From Thozetella sp. PMI_491 (taxonomy: Eukaryota; Ascomycota; Sordariomycetes; Chaetosphaeriales; Chaetosphaeriaceae), in the NCBI GenBank assembly GCA_021432635.1, contig MU270024.1:744001-808000 (forward strand): DNA of 64,000 nucleotides, in the 5' to 3' direction. The notes below the pieces were generated by a model that was not told the origin of the DNA, searched no databases, and saw nothing but the letters and a program-made list of their open reading frames with translations. Made by a program: the position numbers and the translations under genes. Numbering within the stretch: the stretch's first letter is position 1; the number at the start of each line of letters is the position of its first letter. This document shows positions 31,831 through 43,574 of the stretch, one piece after another.

Positions 31831-33972
31831 ATAGGGAAAGGGATTCTTGGGGCTACTTGTCTAGAGTTGTTAATTTGACTTGCCTGTTTTGGGGTCTTTA
31901 GGGCTAATATAGATAGAGGTTTGACGGTGATATTACTATCGTAGAGACAAGCTGCTCCAAAGACATGTACATATGTCTACAGATCTTCCTCGTGGTCCAT
32001 ATATTGTCCATGTATATTTCAGTCCGTACTCATGTTTGGCTTATCATAACTTTATTGAATCTACTCGTTGTCAAGACTATCCTCGCCGCTCTCATCCTTC
32101 TTATCTAGAATGGCTCCAGCCGACATTTCCGAGTGCTGAGGTTGACTACTAACTCCCTCATCCCCTACCCCGTGCTCCTCTCCCGTCATCTCATTGTCTC
32201 ACCGCTCATCTGACAGCAGAGACTTTACTACCTCAGCTTTCTCCACGCCGTGCTATCTTGGCGTAGCTCCTCAGTCGCTTCAAGAATAGTAATTATCGCA
32301 GTCTCTCACTCGATGATGTCTATTCCCAGTTGGACTAAGAGCTCGATGGGACAATGGTAGCATCCTTCCACAAGGTTCATTTTTCTACTAGGTCCTCTCG
32401 TCTTGGTTGCCTGTTTTATCGCGCTGCATCCAGCCAAAAGCTCTAGCTCGCATGTAGGGATGTCGTACCCCGCCAATAGCTGTAGCTATGGTTGTAGGAT
32501 ACTGTGGGATGGGGGCCATAATGTGCATAATTAAGACGTTGATTATATAATTTTATACTTCTAAGTACATTTGACGTGCACCTTCGCCGCAGCAGTGCTC
32601 TTTTGAGGCACCTAAGTCTTTCCTGTGAGAGAGCCACCTATTCTGGAGGGAGGATGTGCCTGCGACAGCCCCGGCAGGTAGGGACCGCTTGCGCTGGCGC
32701 TTGCTATTTGGGGTAAGGCAAGCGAGTTGACTGGGGTACCGTCGTAAGAAGCATTGCCTCGTCACTCCAATCAGGCTTGCTAGACAGAAAAAGTCGGGTA
32801 AATCCCCACAAGAGGGACCACTGATTATTATCGCCTTATCGAAGCCATCGTGTTAACAGTGCACGCCTATTAGGGCCAGTTTAACAATGACACGTAGCCC
32901 GTTGAGTACTGTTCCTGCGGATGGGAACTAGCCGCGCCAATGGCGAGACACATGCACGGCCTCGCACAGGATTGCCGGCCAAATGCACACCCTAGTTGCG
33001 GGCCTGTCCCGTCCCGTGGTGAGAAGGCTGCACCTCTATACCGGTGTACCTCTGAGGTCTACGACCGCACTTAGATGTATTACGATAGCTAGGACATCCT
33101 AGTATCAACACTGGATGACGTTATCATAATGCCGGGCAAAATGGAATGCCACGTCCAAGTAGTTGTACCCAAAGTAGGTATTCAACCCGCAATTTCCCTG
33201 CTATAGCGGTTGGCGACACTCACTGTATCGCAATTAAGAGCTCTGAAAGCTCCCACGACATTCGTATATGCCTTACACACTGCCTCATCCTTGCTTCAGC
33301 TAAAACCTTTCGACCGTCACGGTTCCCAAGATCAGCCTCCCTTCCGCGTTGACAATAGCTAACACTTCCGCCTCCAAGGCCAAGTCCTAACACCAAGGTC
33401 TCATCGCCGACAAAAACCCTCGTTCTCAGGCTAGCCGTTGCATGCCCCAGATAGCCGCATTGCCTCGCGCAGCATCGCGTACTAGTCAAATAAACGATGG
33501 GTGGTTTGGACATGCTCCAAAAGGCGCCAGTTTTAGCTGCAAAACACCCTCATTCCATTTGCCTCTATTACCAAGACATAGCTCTCCACACATTCTTTAA
33601 TTATTCAACTAGGTACTTCAGTCACATGCACCCGTATAACGACCAAAATAGTACTGCTTGAATTTCCGCATTGTGCAAGGAAACCTGTGGGAGCCGAAGT
33701 TGACCCTGTCGCGCGTGACTCATCACTTTTCTATCCCGAGAAGCCAGATATCATGTCGAGAATGCCAGATACTACAAGTCGACAAGATTTAAAGCGTTGC
33801 CTCCAGGACAGTGCCGGCCTTTGAAAAAGATATCCTGGCCAGTATATTGGCCAACCTAAACGCACCACCCAATTTCTACACTTTTTGACTTCCTCGTTCG
33901 TACAACCGCTTTCGCCGAAAGAAGGCGCCCTTTCCGAATAATTAACCCAAGCGCCCCCCGCACAATCCCAAA
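31831..33972. other. Long intergenic stretch, possible transposase remnant
   Basis: 2.1 kb without a supportable gene. On the minus strand about 32070-32770 holds broken frames with a basic segment (SKRQRKRSLPAG) and an acidic tail ending SGEDSLDNE, reminiscent of the C-terminus of a pogo/Fot-type transposase. The frames are interrupted and the call is weak. 32840-33970 shows nothing recognisable. Confidence 0.3.
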
Positions 33973-35806
33973 ATGGCATGTTGGGTAAAGAACCAGAGCA
34001 TGTCGAACATTTGGACGTTCTACCTTATCTTCATTCTTATTTCTCCAGCAGCCACATGCAGCTGCTTGTTTTCTGTGCAGACTGATGAACCGTACGCAGA
34101 GGTGTATGAAGAGAAGTACCCAGAGGTGGATTCCGACTCTTATTTTGCCATCGTAAGATCCTCTTTCTACATGGTTGCTTCGGATGTCTCAGTTGACGTG
34201 GAGTCGACTAGGAATTTGGTCCAATGCATCATCGCGTTGGCGTCATGCGCAATAGCCAGGTCGAGATTCTTCCATCTAATCTAAGTATGCAACCTTCCCC
34301 TCACTAGTCGATTCTGGCAGACAAACTAGGCTAAGACTGTTCTTGAACAGCAAGTCAGTTCAGCCCGTCATACATTGCATTTACGGATAATGGCACTCTC
34401 TTCGGCGAGGCAGCTAGGTTGCATGCCATCGTCGACCCAGCAAATACAATCTCCGACATCAGGTATGTACCTAGCTACCAATATATCTGCCTTTCATGCT
34501 TTGCCTAACTCCTTCAAGACACCTTCTCGGTCGGAAATTCTCCACGATCCAGCCCGACATCCAATGTTTACCTTTCCACATTACGTCTGAAGGAGATCGG
34601 CCCCTTGTACAAGTCGATGTCGCCGGGAACCAAACCCAGTACACGTTGGAAGAGCTCGAAAGCATGATCCTGGCTAAGATCAAGGAGGTTGTCGAAGCCT
34701 ATTGGGGGTACGAAAAAACGAATACCGTCATGACTATTCCCAATTACTTTACCGATCACCAGCGCGAGGCGATCAGAAGCGCGGCCGAGACTGCCGGCAT
34801 ATCCATCGTTCGATTTCTGCCGGAGTCAAACGCTGCGAGCATTGCACACGGGCTAGACATTGCCTCTCAATACGACGAGAAGTTTTATCTTCTCGGCAAC
34901 CTAGAAGATAAACTTACCCTCCACGTCATGGGCGTTGACCAAGGTGTATTTGAGGTGCTTGCAAGTACTTACGATATTGATTTTCACTCTCCAACTAGCG
35001 ATATTCATACCCACTACCAGGACGCCAATTGCCCCGACCAGTGCGTTTGTACATCTTCTAGCGAGTTAAATAAATCGACTCTCGCTACAATGACAACATT
35101 TCAAACGAATCTTGAGTCGGTGGATAAAATACTGAGAAGTGCGAACATCACGAAAGGGGAAGTAGATGGACTTGTCTTAGTCGGTCGATCACCTCATCTC
35201 ACAGAGCTGAAGGAAGCCCTAGAGGAACACTTCAACCTTGCGGCCCAGAATGTCACTAGTCCTGAAGATGCATTCATCATCGGCGCCACTATACAGTCAG
35301 GCGTTCTGTCTAGCCACGAGTGGGATTGCTGGTGTGGCGTGATGAACATGATTGGCATCAGCATCGGCATTGAGACCAGTGGCGGCATCATGACAAAGCT
35401 CATTGCGAGAAACACCCCCATTCCAATTACGAAGAAAAAGATTTTCACAACAGCCGCCGACAACCAGTCGTCGGTCCTGATAAGTTTATACGAAGGCGAA
35501 CGGCTCCACACAGCGAACAACTTCTTCTTAGGCCAGTTTGAACTTGGCATACCCCCAGCCCCTCGTGGCACTCCTCAAATTGAAGTTTCATTTGAGATGG
35601 ATCAATATTTTGGGCTGGAAGTGAAAGCTCGTGAAAGGAATTCTGGCATGGAGGATTGTCTCAGAGTTCATCTGAATAACGACGAAAGGTACGGCCATCA
35701 ACGGCTTGAATATGAAGTTTACCAGGCCCAGCGATACAGCTGGGGCGAAGAAGCTCTTCGTGAACTTTTAGCCCCTGAAATGACTCTCAATGGCCGGATG
35801 CAATGA
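33973..35806 (+). CDS. Secretory Hsp70-like protein lacking ATPase motifs
   Basis: Four exons, 33973-34152, 34212-34284, 34351-34462 and 34519-35806, give 550 residues. All introns are GT-AG and of 56-66 nt. A hydrophobic N-terminus (WTFYLIFILISPAATCSC) suggests ER entry, as in BiP. Hsp70 landmarks appear in order: GVMRNSQVEILPSN, FSPSYIAFTDNG, DIRHLLGRKF, IPNYFTDHQREAI, AASIAHGLD, VDGLVLVGRSPHLTELKEAL and a substrate-domain-like IETSGGIMTKLIARNTPIP. The nucleotide-binding motifs are lost: phosphate 1 (DLGTTYS in Hsp70) is EFGPMHHR and phosphate 2 (DLGGGT) is NLEDKLT. About 100 residues of subdomain IIB are missing. No HDEL ends it (NGRMQ). It is probably a non-catalytic pseudo-chaperone; the reading frame is fully open, so it appears to be kept. 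Confidence 0.8.
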
Positions 35807-37058
35807 AATAACATAGCACTAAGACAACTTAAGGCTAGTCCAGCGAAATTTGTGGAATATTACGCCTAAGGCTATATTACCTACGGGATGTACCTCATCT
35901 TCTTTTTTGTTATTCTCCTCGGTCTGTGTGTATGTGTATGTGTGTGCCTGACAAACGGGACCTACAAAGGCTCGTTCCCCACCACCCCACACTTCCGTAT
36001 CCCTTGCGTTACCACGATCGAAAAATGACCGCACGTACTTCCTCGCGAGAGGCATCTCAAGTCTAGAGAAGCTCTCTAGTAGGTGATAGGCAAGCGGCGC
36101 CGGAATCTCCCGCGGCCAGATACACCTTATCAGACAAACGCCGCCAGCACCAGGCTCACCGTCAACACTAAAAGTGGCGCAAGGATGCGATCAAAAGGCG
36201 CTTAGTCCGCGGCCCGGTAGGTGAGAACACCCTACGGGAGGAAGTCAGGTGTGCGAGCCACAGCCATTCCAGGGTCACCCGTCATTCCTAACGATTTCTT
36301 CTCCCCGGGTCCGGCACAAAATATGAATCGTTATTCCTCCTACCCCCCCCAGCCAAACAAAAGCTCGGGCCGTTTGCTCTCAGATGGCGCGGGCGGTATA
36401 TATGCCGTGGCACTCGTTGATTAAACTCGATATGTAGAGTATAAACCTCACCGTAGTAGTGATAAATTAACATTGGCTGTAAATATCTAGACGGGAAGAT
36501 ACCTTGCTATCGGTGGTAACACCACCTATTCAGACTGTCATGACGACCATGAAGAGCACGATTAGGGCATTGGCAGCCTACTTTTTCTCCCTTAAAATAA
36601 TATTCTCTGCCACTTGGGCGAAGAGACACTCGTATTACCTTTCTTTGTTCATACCGGGCAGGATCTCTACTTCGTATTCTCTGAGGTATTCCTTCCAAAG
36701 GGGCGAATGAATCTAGGAGCATTACCCTCCGAGAGACAACCCTCATAGAGTCAAAAACGTCCTTCGAGCGCATTACAAAGTATTAACCTAGCCCTAGAGC
36801 GATGGGAATGAGGTAGCGGCATGTCTCACGAGATTTACCGAGACATAGCTGCTTGTAGCGGTGCAGATAGAAAGACACTGCATAGCTACACCACAGATGA
36901 ATTAAGACATTTATCAAGTGGCACACTACTTACCTTACAGGCCTCTCCCTTATCATCCAAGAACCAGTGAGTTTATAAGCAACATGCAGGTTACCACCAT
37001 CCTCACAGCGTCCATTCTCACAACTTACCACTGCTTTCCATAGCCGTCTTGGACCACA
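35807..37058. other. Intergenic
   Basis: 1.25 kb with no supportable gene. A short GT-rich tract (35929-35946, TGTGTGTATGTGTATGTG) was noted. The last 150 bp are likely the hydrophobin promoter and leader. Confidence 0.5.
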
Positions 37059-37471
37059 ATGCAAATCTTCCTACAAGCTCTCGCTATGGCAGCTATTGCA
37101 CCTATTGTAGCTGGTCTACCTAACTGCACCCCAGGTGATCTGCTATGCTGCAATAACGTACAGGCCGCCGCAACGGATCAGGTGGGGCTTCTGATGGGGT
37201 TGCTAGGCATTGTGGCCCCCCCTGGTCCCGGGGTGGTCGGGCTTACTTGTTCGCCCCCTTTCCGTTTATCATCATTCTAGAGGCGACCTAACTTCACGGT
37301 AGGCTCGCCCATAGGCGTATCCGGGCTTGGAGCGAATGGCTGCTCAGCGAACCCTGTTTGCTGCACGCGTGTTTTTGTAAGGCACCGAACTGAGCCATGT
37401 GCGCTAGGCACTAACGATCCCTATAGGGCAGCGGCCTAATCGCTACGGGATGCAGGCCTGTCACCCTTTAA
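37059..37471 (+). CDS. Class I hydrophobin
   Basis: Small secreted surface-active protein that coats aerial hyphae or spores. Exons 37059-37248, 37303-37376 and 37427-37471 give 102 residues. The 54-nt intron 1 splits the codon of the fourth cysteine and intron 2 is 50 nt; both have CTAAC branch sites. Signal peptide MQIFLQALAMAAIAPIVAG. All eight cysteines are present: 23, 30, 31, 64, 77, 83, 84 and 97, with spacing C-x6-CC-x32-C-x12-C-x5-CC-x12-C. The GLTCSPI block and the end ATGCRPVTL are characteristic of class I hydrophobins. Without splicing the frame stops at 37280, so simple ORF calling misses half the protein. Confidence 0.93.
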
Positions 37472-38180
37472 CCAGCAGCACTCCGAACATCTCTGCAGTT
37501 GTGACTAGCAACCAGACAGCGCGCATCGGCTGCTTCTTAGACAGGTCATTTCGGTTGTTTCGGAGTCGCCCCTGTCCAGTTTCCCGGTGGGACCCAGGGA
37601 GGGGGTCAAGGATAGTATACTTAGCACACTGTTGCAAATTCATTTCCCATTGTTACTATATCAGTGATTTCGGTCTCCGACGCAGATACCCACATCCTAA
37701 CGACCGAGGCGACGATCCGGAAGGTGAACTTCGCAAGACCGTAAACTAAAGTACCTTGAATGCGCACAGATGAGAAAGGTAACGTCATCGTGGAGATGAG
37801 GGTTAAATTTGCCTATTGAGGGCGGCCGGCCCATGATGGCCGCTGAATGGACCGCGACTCCTAAAAATAAGATGGTAGCATCTGTCTTCTTTTTTGGCCA
37901 ACAAGGGAGAATTTATGGTTGTCCTGGCAATACCACCATATTCCATTGCCTGCTGCAAATAGAGCTCCTGCTTTCCCATCCTTGATACTACGGTGGCGTC
38001 ATGTCGACAACGAGTTGCCGCATCTTGAGCATGCTAGTTCCAAAGACAATGCAAATAGAACAAAGCATGTCCCTTCTACTCTTTCATACCTCTTACCCAC
38101 TAACCGATACCATAAGGAAGACCTAGGAATTGAACAATCCCGCTCGCGATTCATAGAAGCCCTTGTACTTTCGCCACCAC
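37472..38180. other. Intergenic
   Basis: About 700 bp. The frames at 37450-37749 and 37919-38218 show no motif. It separates the hydrophobin from the convergent unknown gene. Confidence 0.45.
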
Positions 38181-39417
38181 TCAGGCACATCGCTCGGCCA
38201 TTTCTTTATGCATACTGAGCTCCGTCCAAACTGAGGCTTCTTGTGGACCGATGATGCTGTCTTCCTCTTTGAGAGGAGCTGTTTGCGGTAGACTCGTTTT
38301 GTTGGTATCGCCCACGACCCTCGCCGGGATCACCGCGTCGATGCGCTCTAGCATGTCGTCGATGTTGGTGATGAAGAGGTGTGGCACGGTGTCGATTATG
38401 ATCACGGGGAGCTGCTTCTTGTTCCTCGTTTCCATCATACTCAGGCCCTGACTCGTCTTCTTGATCTTCGTTCACTTCTTGCCGAGTGCCTAGGACCCTA
38501 GGCTCACCCAATTGAAGTGGTGCTTCGGCTAACCCAATCGTTGACAGAGCCCAATTGAAAAGCCCCTGAGGCGGTGGATCGAAATGGCCAATGTCCTGAA
38601 CATAGCGCCTCTGGTCCTGAGGCAGGTTGAGCCAGACAAATTCTTTGTTGCTGTTGGTGCGGCCTTCCATGACGAATTCGCCGATTTCTTCGGGGATCCT
38701 TAATGCCTCGGAGATGAGTATGGGTTGATACGCCGGGATCAGGAGGTGCAGCTTAATAGGACGGGTGGGTCGACCTTGTTCCCGGGCCCGACGTTCTTTC
38801 CTCTCAATGTGTCGCCTTGCTGCAAGCATAAAGACAAATGCCGTGTCGATCTGGTTCGTGTAGCCGCAGAACTGTGGCCCTATTGGCTTCTTCTCGACGA
38901 GGTGGTAGAATCCCGGATACCAGTCATTATCGGGATGGAACACAAAGAACCAGTGATCACTGTCTGGATCTTGAGAAGTTTGGGTGACTCTCTCTCGAAT
39001 CATGTCATGAACGTATTGCGGAAAGCTCTTCTGTGCGGCGAGAGCTGTCTGGGCTGCCAGGCTGGCTGCCATGCCCTTGAGGTGGCCCTCGATGAGCTGG
39101 AGGACTTGCAGGCCTTGGTAGGCTACCACGACGTTCATACCAATCCCAGCTACCGTCGCAACCGAACTAAAGCAAGCGAAGATCTTCGCGGAGTTGGCGA
39201 ATGACTTGCCCATCACCTGCATAGAGGGGATAAACTCTTGAGCTTTGCCGGCCACGCTAACCGCGTTGTCCGCCATAACGCTGATCTTGTAAGTTCCAAG
39301 CGTAGCCTGAACTGTTTGGACGATTGGTGCGATCTTCTTGGCACTCTTTGCAACAGTTTGGAACGCCTTCTTCCTCAGCTTTTTGTTGCCAAGTATCCAT
39401 TTTACAACGCCGCTCAT
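38181..39417 (-). CDS. Unknown protein with hydrophobic N-terminal region; C-terminal frame uncertain
   Basis: Not recognised. The ATG at 39417 gives MSGVVKWILGNKKLRKKAF. A long Ala/Val/Gly-rich helix set (residues about 15-150) includes FACFSSVATVAGIGMNVVVA, which could insert in a membrane. A globular part follows with DHWFFVFHPDNDWYPGFYHL and KLHLLIPAYQPILI, then an acidic linker (EVNEDQEDESGPEYDGNEEQ). The same frame runs on as a His/Arg-rich tail to a stop at 38206 (403 residues). The next frame from about 38410 instead reads VIIIDTVPHLFITNIDDMLE and continues to a stop at 38181. The second frame looks more protein-like. Removing one C from the CCCC run near 38406 would join them (411 residues). 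The gene may thus contain a +1 error or mutation. No partner gene is evident. Confidence 0.55.
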
Positions 39418-40589
39418 GTTGATTGAAAACTCCAAATCGGTGTCGAGAAATGCCACGGAGAAATGCTTGTTCAATCGTGGAGTGACGGCGCCTATTGTTG
39501 TAGACTAGATAGGATGAGGATCAGGTCGAGACAGAAGCGGATTGAATGGCGAGAGAAGTCGGCTCGGGCTTGCCAGCTCTGTATAATGACAAGAGTTTCT
39601 TGCCAGGATACTGCTGATTGGACTGATAAGGGGACAGAACATCGTTGGTACCGTGCATCGACGGGGCGCCAATCGAGATTCCTTGAAATGAGGGGTTTGT
39701 CGTACAAAGCGCTGGATGACCTCCAAAGTGCAAGAAGTCGGCAAATATCGGTCAGCAACCCTCATCTGATAGGGAACTTCCCAAGCCTTGTTTAGGTCGG
39801 AGAGCCCAGTCCATGTGTCGAGAGCCTGAGGGGTAATAAGGACGGGCGAAGTTGAGACATCGAGCCAGTTTGTAGATGCGTCATAAGCCGATTTGATTGG
39901 AGCTAGAGGAGACCTTGCAGCAAGGCTTCGGAGGTGACGATGTCCGTCTTGGTCACGACTGGTGGGTGCTACCACATCGGATACTCTGCCTTGGCGCTCT
40001 CATGATTCCATGTTTCACTTGCTCTGCCGGCAGTGTCGCAATGGCATGCTACTGCACTTTCCCCGGGGAATTTCAACTGAATGTCTACCACAGCGAGACA
40101 TAGGATAATGACAGAGCTATAGGCTTGCTTTCTTCAATATACACGTCTTAAAAGCTAAGGCAGTTCACCTGGCCTAGAATCGAACTTGCAACCCTAGGTG
40201 CCGTCCCTTCCGACCTATACGGCGGTTTAGGGGCAAAGAGAAGCTGTTCTTACACCCCGCGGCTTGCCGCGTTCACCAAGATTCTGGAAGAGGAGTATTC
40301 CGTGAAAGGGCCTCATACGCTAGGACTCGGTTGTACGATACTACTAGATAATAAATTGGTGGAAGCTACGGAGCTTTTCTGAAAGTGTCAGAGTTAGGAT
40401 CAAGTCTCACTGACAGAGTGCCCCTGACTTGCCGACTGATTTCCTCAAAAAGCTAATCTGTGTATTATTATATCCGGTTGATCTTATGCCACTGTACAGT
40501 TTCAAGGTTCTATATACCATAGGTCTGCAGCGACTTCCGCAGGTAATGGTCTGCACCCCTGCGTAGGTGTCGCTTCTATGAGCTACGTC
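39418..40589. other. Intergenic, orphan open frame
   Basis: A 156-codon minus-strand frame (39505-39975) starts only with GTG and has no motif, so it is not called. A tRNA B-box-like sequence on the minus strand (GTTCGATTC near 40176) is not part of a foldable tRNA. Confidence 0.4.
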
Positions 40590-42475
40590 CTAATAAATGT
40601 ACCGGAAGTTCCGGTTCTCTCGATCGGTTAAATCGTCGAAGGCTGTAGTTAAGGCTGGATAAAATGGGCCGACAGCGTCCTTCTTTTTATTCTCGCGCTT
40701 CAGATGCGTACGAAGGAGCACAATTACTAATACCAACAGACTATAACAGCCGAGGTGCGTCGAGAATGCGATAAAGTATCTAGGTGCATCATAAGAAAGA
40801 AAGACTTGTGGCCCTATGTACTCACAGCGGCCTGGTCAGTATACCTACTAGGTCGATAGGAGAGATTTTGAGGGTCAATATACCAATGGAAGCGGCCGTG
40901 GCCCAGGATACAAAATTTGCCGCTACTACAACGGCCTTTTTTGTCTGTCCAGCAACATTCCGGCTAATCATCGATAGTGCTAGGGTTTGGGCCGACCAAA
41001 AAGATAGAGTAATGTAGTAGCTGACTAAAAGACCAATTCTGGTTGCTCCATTCGTGTTTATTACCGTCATTTGGACGATAGTCCCGGCGAAGGATCTGCC
41101 CAAGGGTTAGCAAGATATCGACCAACAACGGTGTGAGATAGTACTGACGGAACGACAAAGAGACCCATGATGACTAGATTATGGCCCGTCTTTCGTACTA
41201 ACCAGACGGTAGAGAAGAGAATAATGATGATGTAGAAGCCAAGAACCATGGCCAATAATTGGGTCTGTAGCTGGGTGAAGTTGAAGCCCTGGATGATGAT
41301 TGCTTTAAATGCTCCGAGTCCGCTCGTCGGCAACGTTGTGCAAACCGAGATGAGACAGTAACCCCAAGTCTGCGGGTCGCGCAATGCCTCAATGGCTTGC
41401 TCTCGCCTGAACTTTTTGTTTTGAAGGCTAGTTTGGTTCTCTCTTACGCGCTCCACCATCAGGCGTTTGTCTTCCTCGGTAAAGCACTTTGCTCTCATGG
41501 GAGAATCTGGCATCCAGAAAAAAACGAAGAAACCCCAGATGACCGTGATAATGCCATAGGTGAGGAAGAGGGCTTGCCAGGACTTGATTGGACCAGGTCC
41601 AATAAGCGAGAAGCAGTAAGCAAACAGGCCGCCAACGATCTGTTGGCCGCCATTCATCATGTACCTATTCAAACGATACTATTTAGTACCTGCAATATAT
41701 AAGGAAATAAGAGGAACTTCATGTACGCGAATCGGTCAATGCGAGACGCGCTTCAAGTGGAAGAAGGCATACCAGTATGTTACTGTTTCCGCTTGCTCAG
41801 AACGCTTATACCACATAGCACTGGCGCTTGTGTTAGCAAACGGCGAACATTCAGCCCCTCGGTTCAGCGTGCATGCGCAGTGCTATACCTTAGAACGACA
41901 AATATTGGCTGGCAACAACATTCGAATACCCCCAGCAGTGTTCTGACCGCAACAAGGCTCGTGAAGTTGGCGCAAGCAGCGTGGCAAGCGAGGACGATTC
42001 CCCAGCATATGATGTTGAACGAAAGGTACTTCGCAATCGGCACGCGCTGGATCAGCAAGTTGGTCGGATATTCAAATATCAAGATCGCGAGGTAGATACA
42101 GGTCGTGAGCCAGTTGAACTAGGGCTATGGTTAGACTGTCTATGGCGAGCATTTTCGTTGAGGCGTGCTTCTGAGGCTACGTACCTGCTGTCCTTGAAGG
42201 CCGGTATCCTGGTTAAAACCCATGATGGAAACAAACGAAATTGTTCCCTTGTCAAGAGCCTGCATGAAATAGGTGACTATCATCACGACCAAGACACGGC
42301 GATCAATTAAATTTCTTAGGCGCTTATTTGTGGCCTCGTCAATCTGGATACTGGATGCCCCGGCATACTCGGCGATTTCTTTGTCAATTCGATCATTGGC
42401 GGCTGCCAATTTCTCGGCATCTGGAGGGGATGACACCCTTTCGACAAGATCCATAGAGATGTCACCAGCTCCCAT
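40590..42475 (-). CDS. MFS anion:cation symporter (allantoate permease/Dal5-like)
   Basis: Six exons: 42475-42185, 42118-41889, 41826-41773, 41664-41149, 41095-40884 and 40813-40590, giving 508 residues. All introns are GT-AG and 53-108 nt, and every phase fits. Family signs in order are DRRVLVVMIVTYFMQALDKG, NWLTTCIYLAILIFEYPTN, RVPIAKYLSFNIICWG, AMWYKRSEQA, YWYMMNGGQQIVGGL, GLLVSYYITLSFW, SRNVAGQTKKAVV and the typical ending FDDLTDRENRNFRYIY. It should be a 12-helix plasma-membrane importer of an organic anion or small acid; substrates in this family include allantoate, nicotinate, pantothenate and sugar acids. The gene is intact. It is divergent from the GH105 gene (1.1 kb), which suggests uptake of the enzyme's unsaturated disaccharide substrate. 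Confidence 0.93.
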
Positions 42476-43574
42476 GGTTGCGGTTTTTGATCGCCTGCCC
42501 GAGTCTTCTTTGGCCGGATGCAGTAGGCTGGCGAAGAAATGGTGAGTAGAGTGCAAGTTCCGAGGAGCTAGGTTTGCAATGAAAGATTATGAGGCAACAA
42601 CTCAGAAAAAAGAGGCTCTGGGGAAATAAGGCCTGTCGAGGGCGGGAGAAGGTCTGGGGAAGGGCCGTCCCCATGGGGTATATATGTCCGGTTCCGAGTC
42701 TTGATGTCGACTTGGACCATCCCATATCGAGAGTCGCCGACGCTCGGGGGGTTTGTTCGAGCCTAGTCTGACTCGGTGGCAGAGCCCAAGTTCACCGCTC
42801 TGATGTCGCTGTGAGCAGGGATGGCATGGTCTGACCCATTTTGTCTTGAAATGTGGTATGGTGCCAGCTGTTGAGCTCGCCTTTCGTTCCCCGGTCCAGC
42901 TTGCCTGTGGAATAGGGGGCTGTTCTCGTTTGGAGGACTCGACTTCTAGCGTGCGTCAAGACTGGCGAAACCCACATTCTCCATATTGGAGAAGGGTTTA
43001 CTGATCTTCTCCACTTTGGAGAAGAGTTTGTCCCGGGTCTCCATTTGGGGGAAGTGGTTTACCGTAATAACCTTTTGGAGGAGGGTTTGCTAGTAGTCTC
43101 CACTTTGGAGAAGGGTTTCTTCGCAACCTCGTTCCGTGGAGACCAATAAATCTGCGGCGAACACTTGGACTATGTGCCGTGCCGCAGTGAGCAAATTCTG
43201 CTAACGGCAGTGTCCCTAAACCCAGCCGTCCTCTAGCTACGTACTTAGTTAGTCTTGGAGAACATCGAAAGGCTCCATGAGGCTCCGATTGTTCTGAGCG
43301 GCGGGCACTTGATTATGTGGAGATGTGTGGCGAAATGAGGAAATGACAAGCCGCGGTTGGCTACTGTTGCTATCTACCTTCTGTACAAAACGGGAGTGAG
43401 CAATCTTACGGTAAATCTGATATCTCATTTATATATTACTCCACAGGAACATTTGTCTCCTTCCAATTCTACTTCATCTCATTGACTAAGACTCCTTGTG
43501 GGACGGTGCTTAAGTAGGTATTCTAGTCCCAAATTCCAACCTATCCCCCCCCTGCAAATTAGAACTCGGCAGCC
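42476..43574. promoter_or_regulatory. Bidirectional promoter of ACS transporter and GH105 genes
   Basis: 1.1 kb between two divergent starts with no gene inside. It contains the five-copy palindromic repeat at 42977-43126 and would be the natural site for co-regulation. Confidence 0.5.
42977..43126 (+). repeat. Five tandem 30-bp units, each with a CTCCA-N-TTGGAG palindrome
   Basis: Units begin at about 42977, 43007, 43038, 43067 and 43097. The shared core is TTCTCCACTTTGGAGAAG followed by GGTTT. Copies 1, 2 and 5 keep the palindrome well; 3 and 4 are degenerate. The period of 30-31 bp is close to three helical turns, so sites would face the same side of the DNA. It could be a cluster of dimeric regulator sites or a minisatellite. 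Confidence 0.75.

Noticed and set aside
39505-39975. 156-codon minus-strand frame
   Set aside because: It starts with GTG, has no motif and no clear exon link with the neighbouring gene.
40155-40260. tRNA-like B-box (GTTCGATTC, minus strand)
   Set aside because: The T-stem has two mismatches and no acceptor or anticodon stem can be formed at the right distance.
42977-43126. CRISPR-like array
   Set aside because: Units are contiguous palindromic repeats without unique spacers, in a fungal genome.
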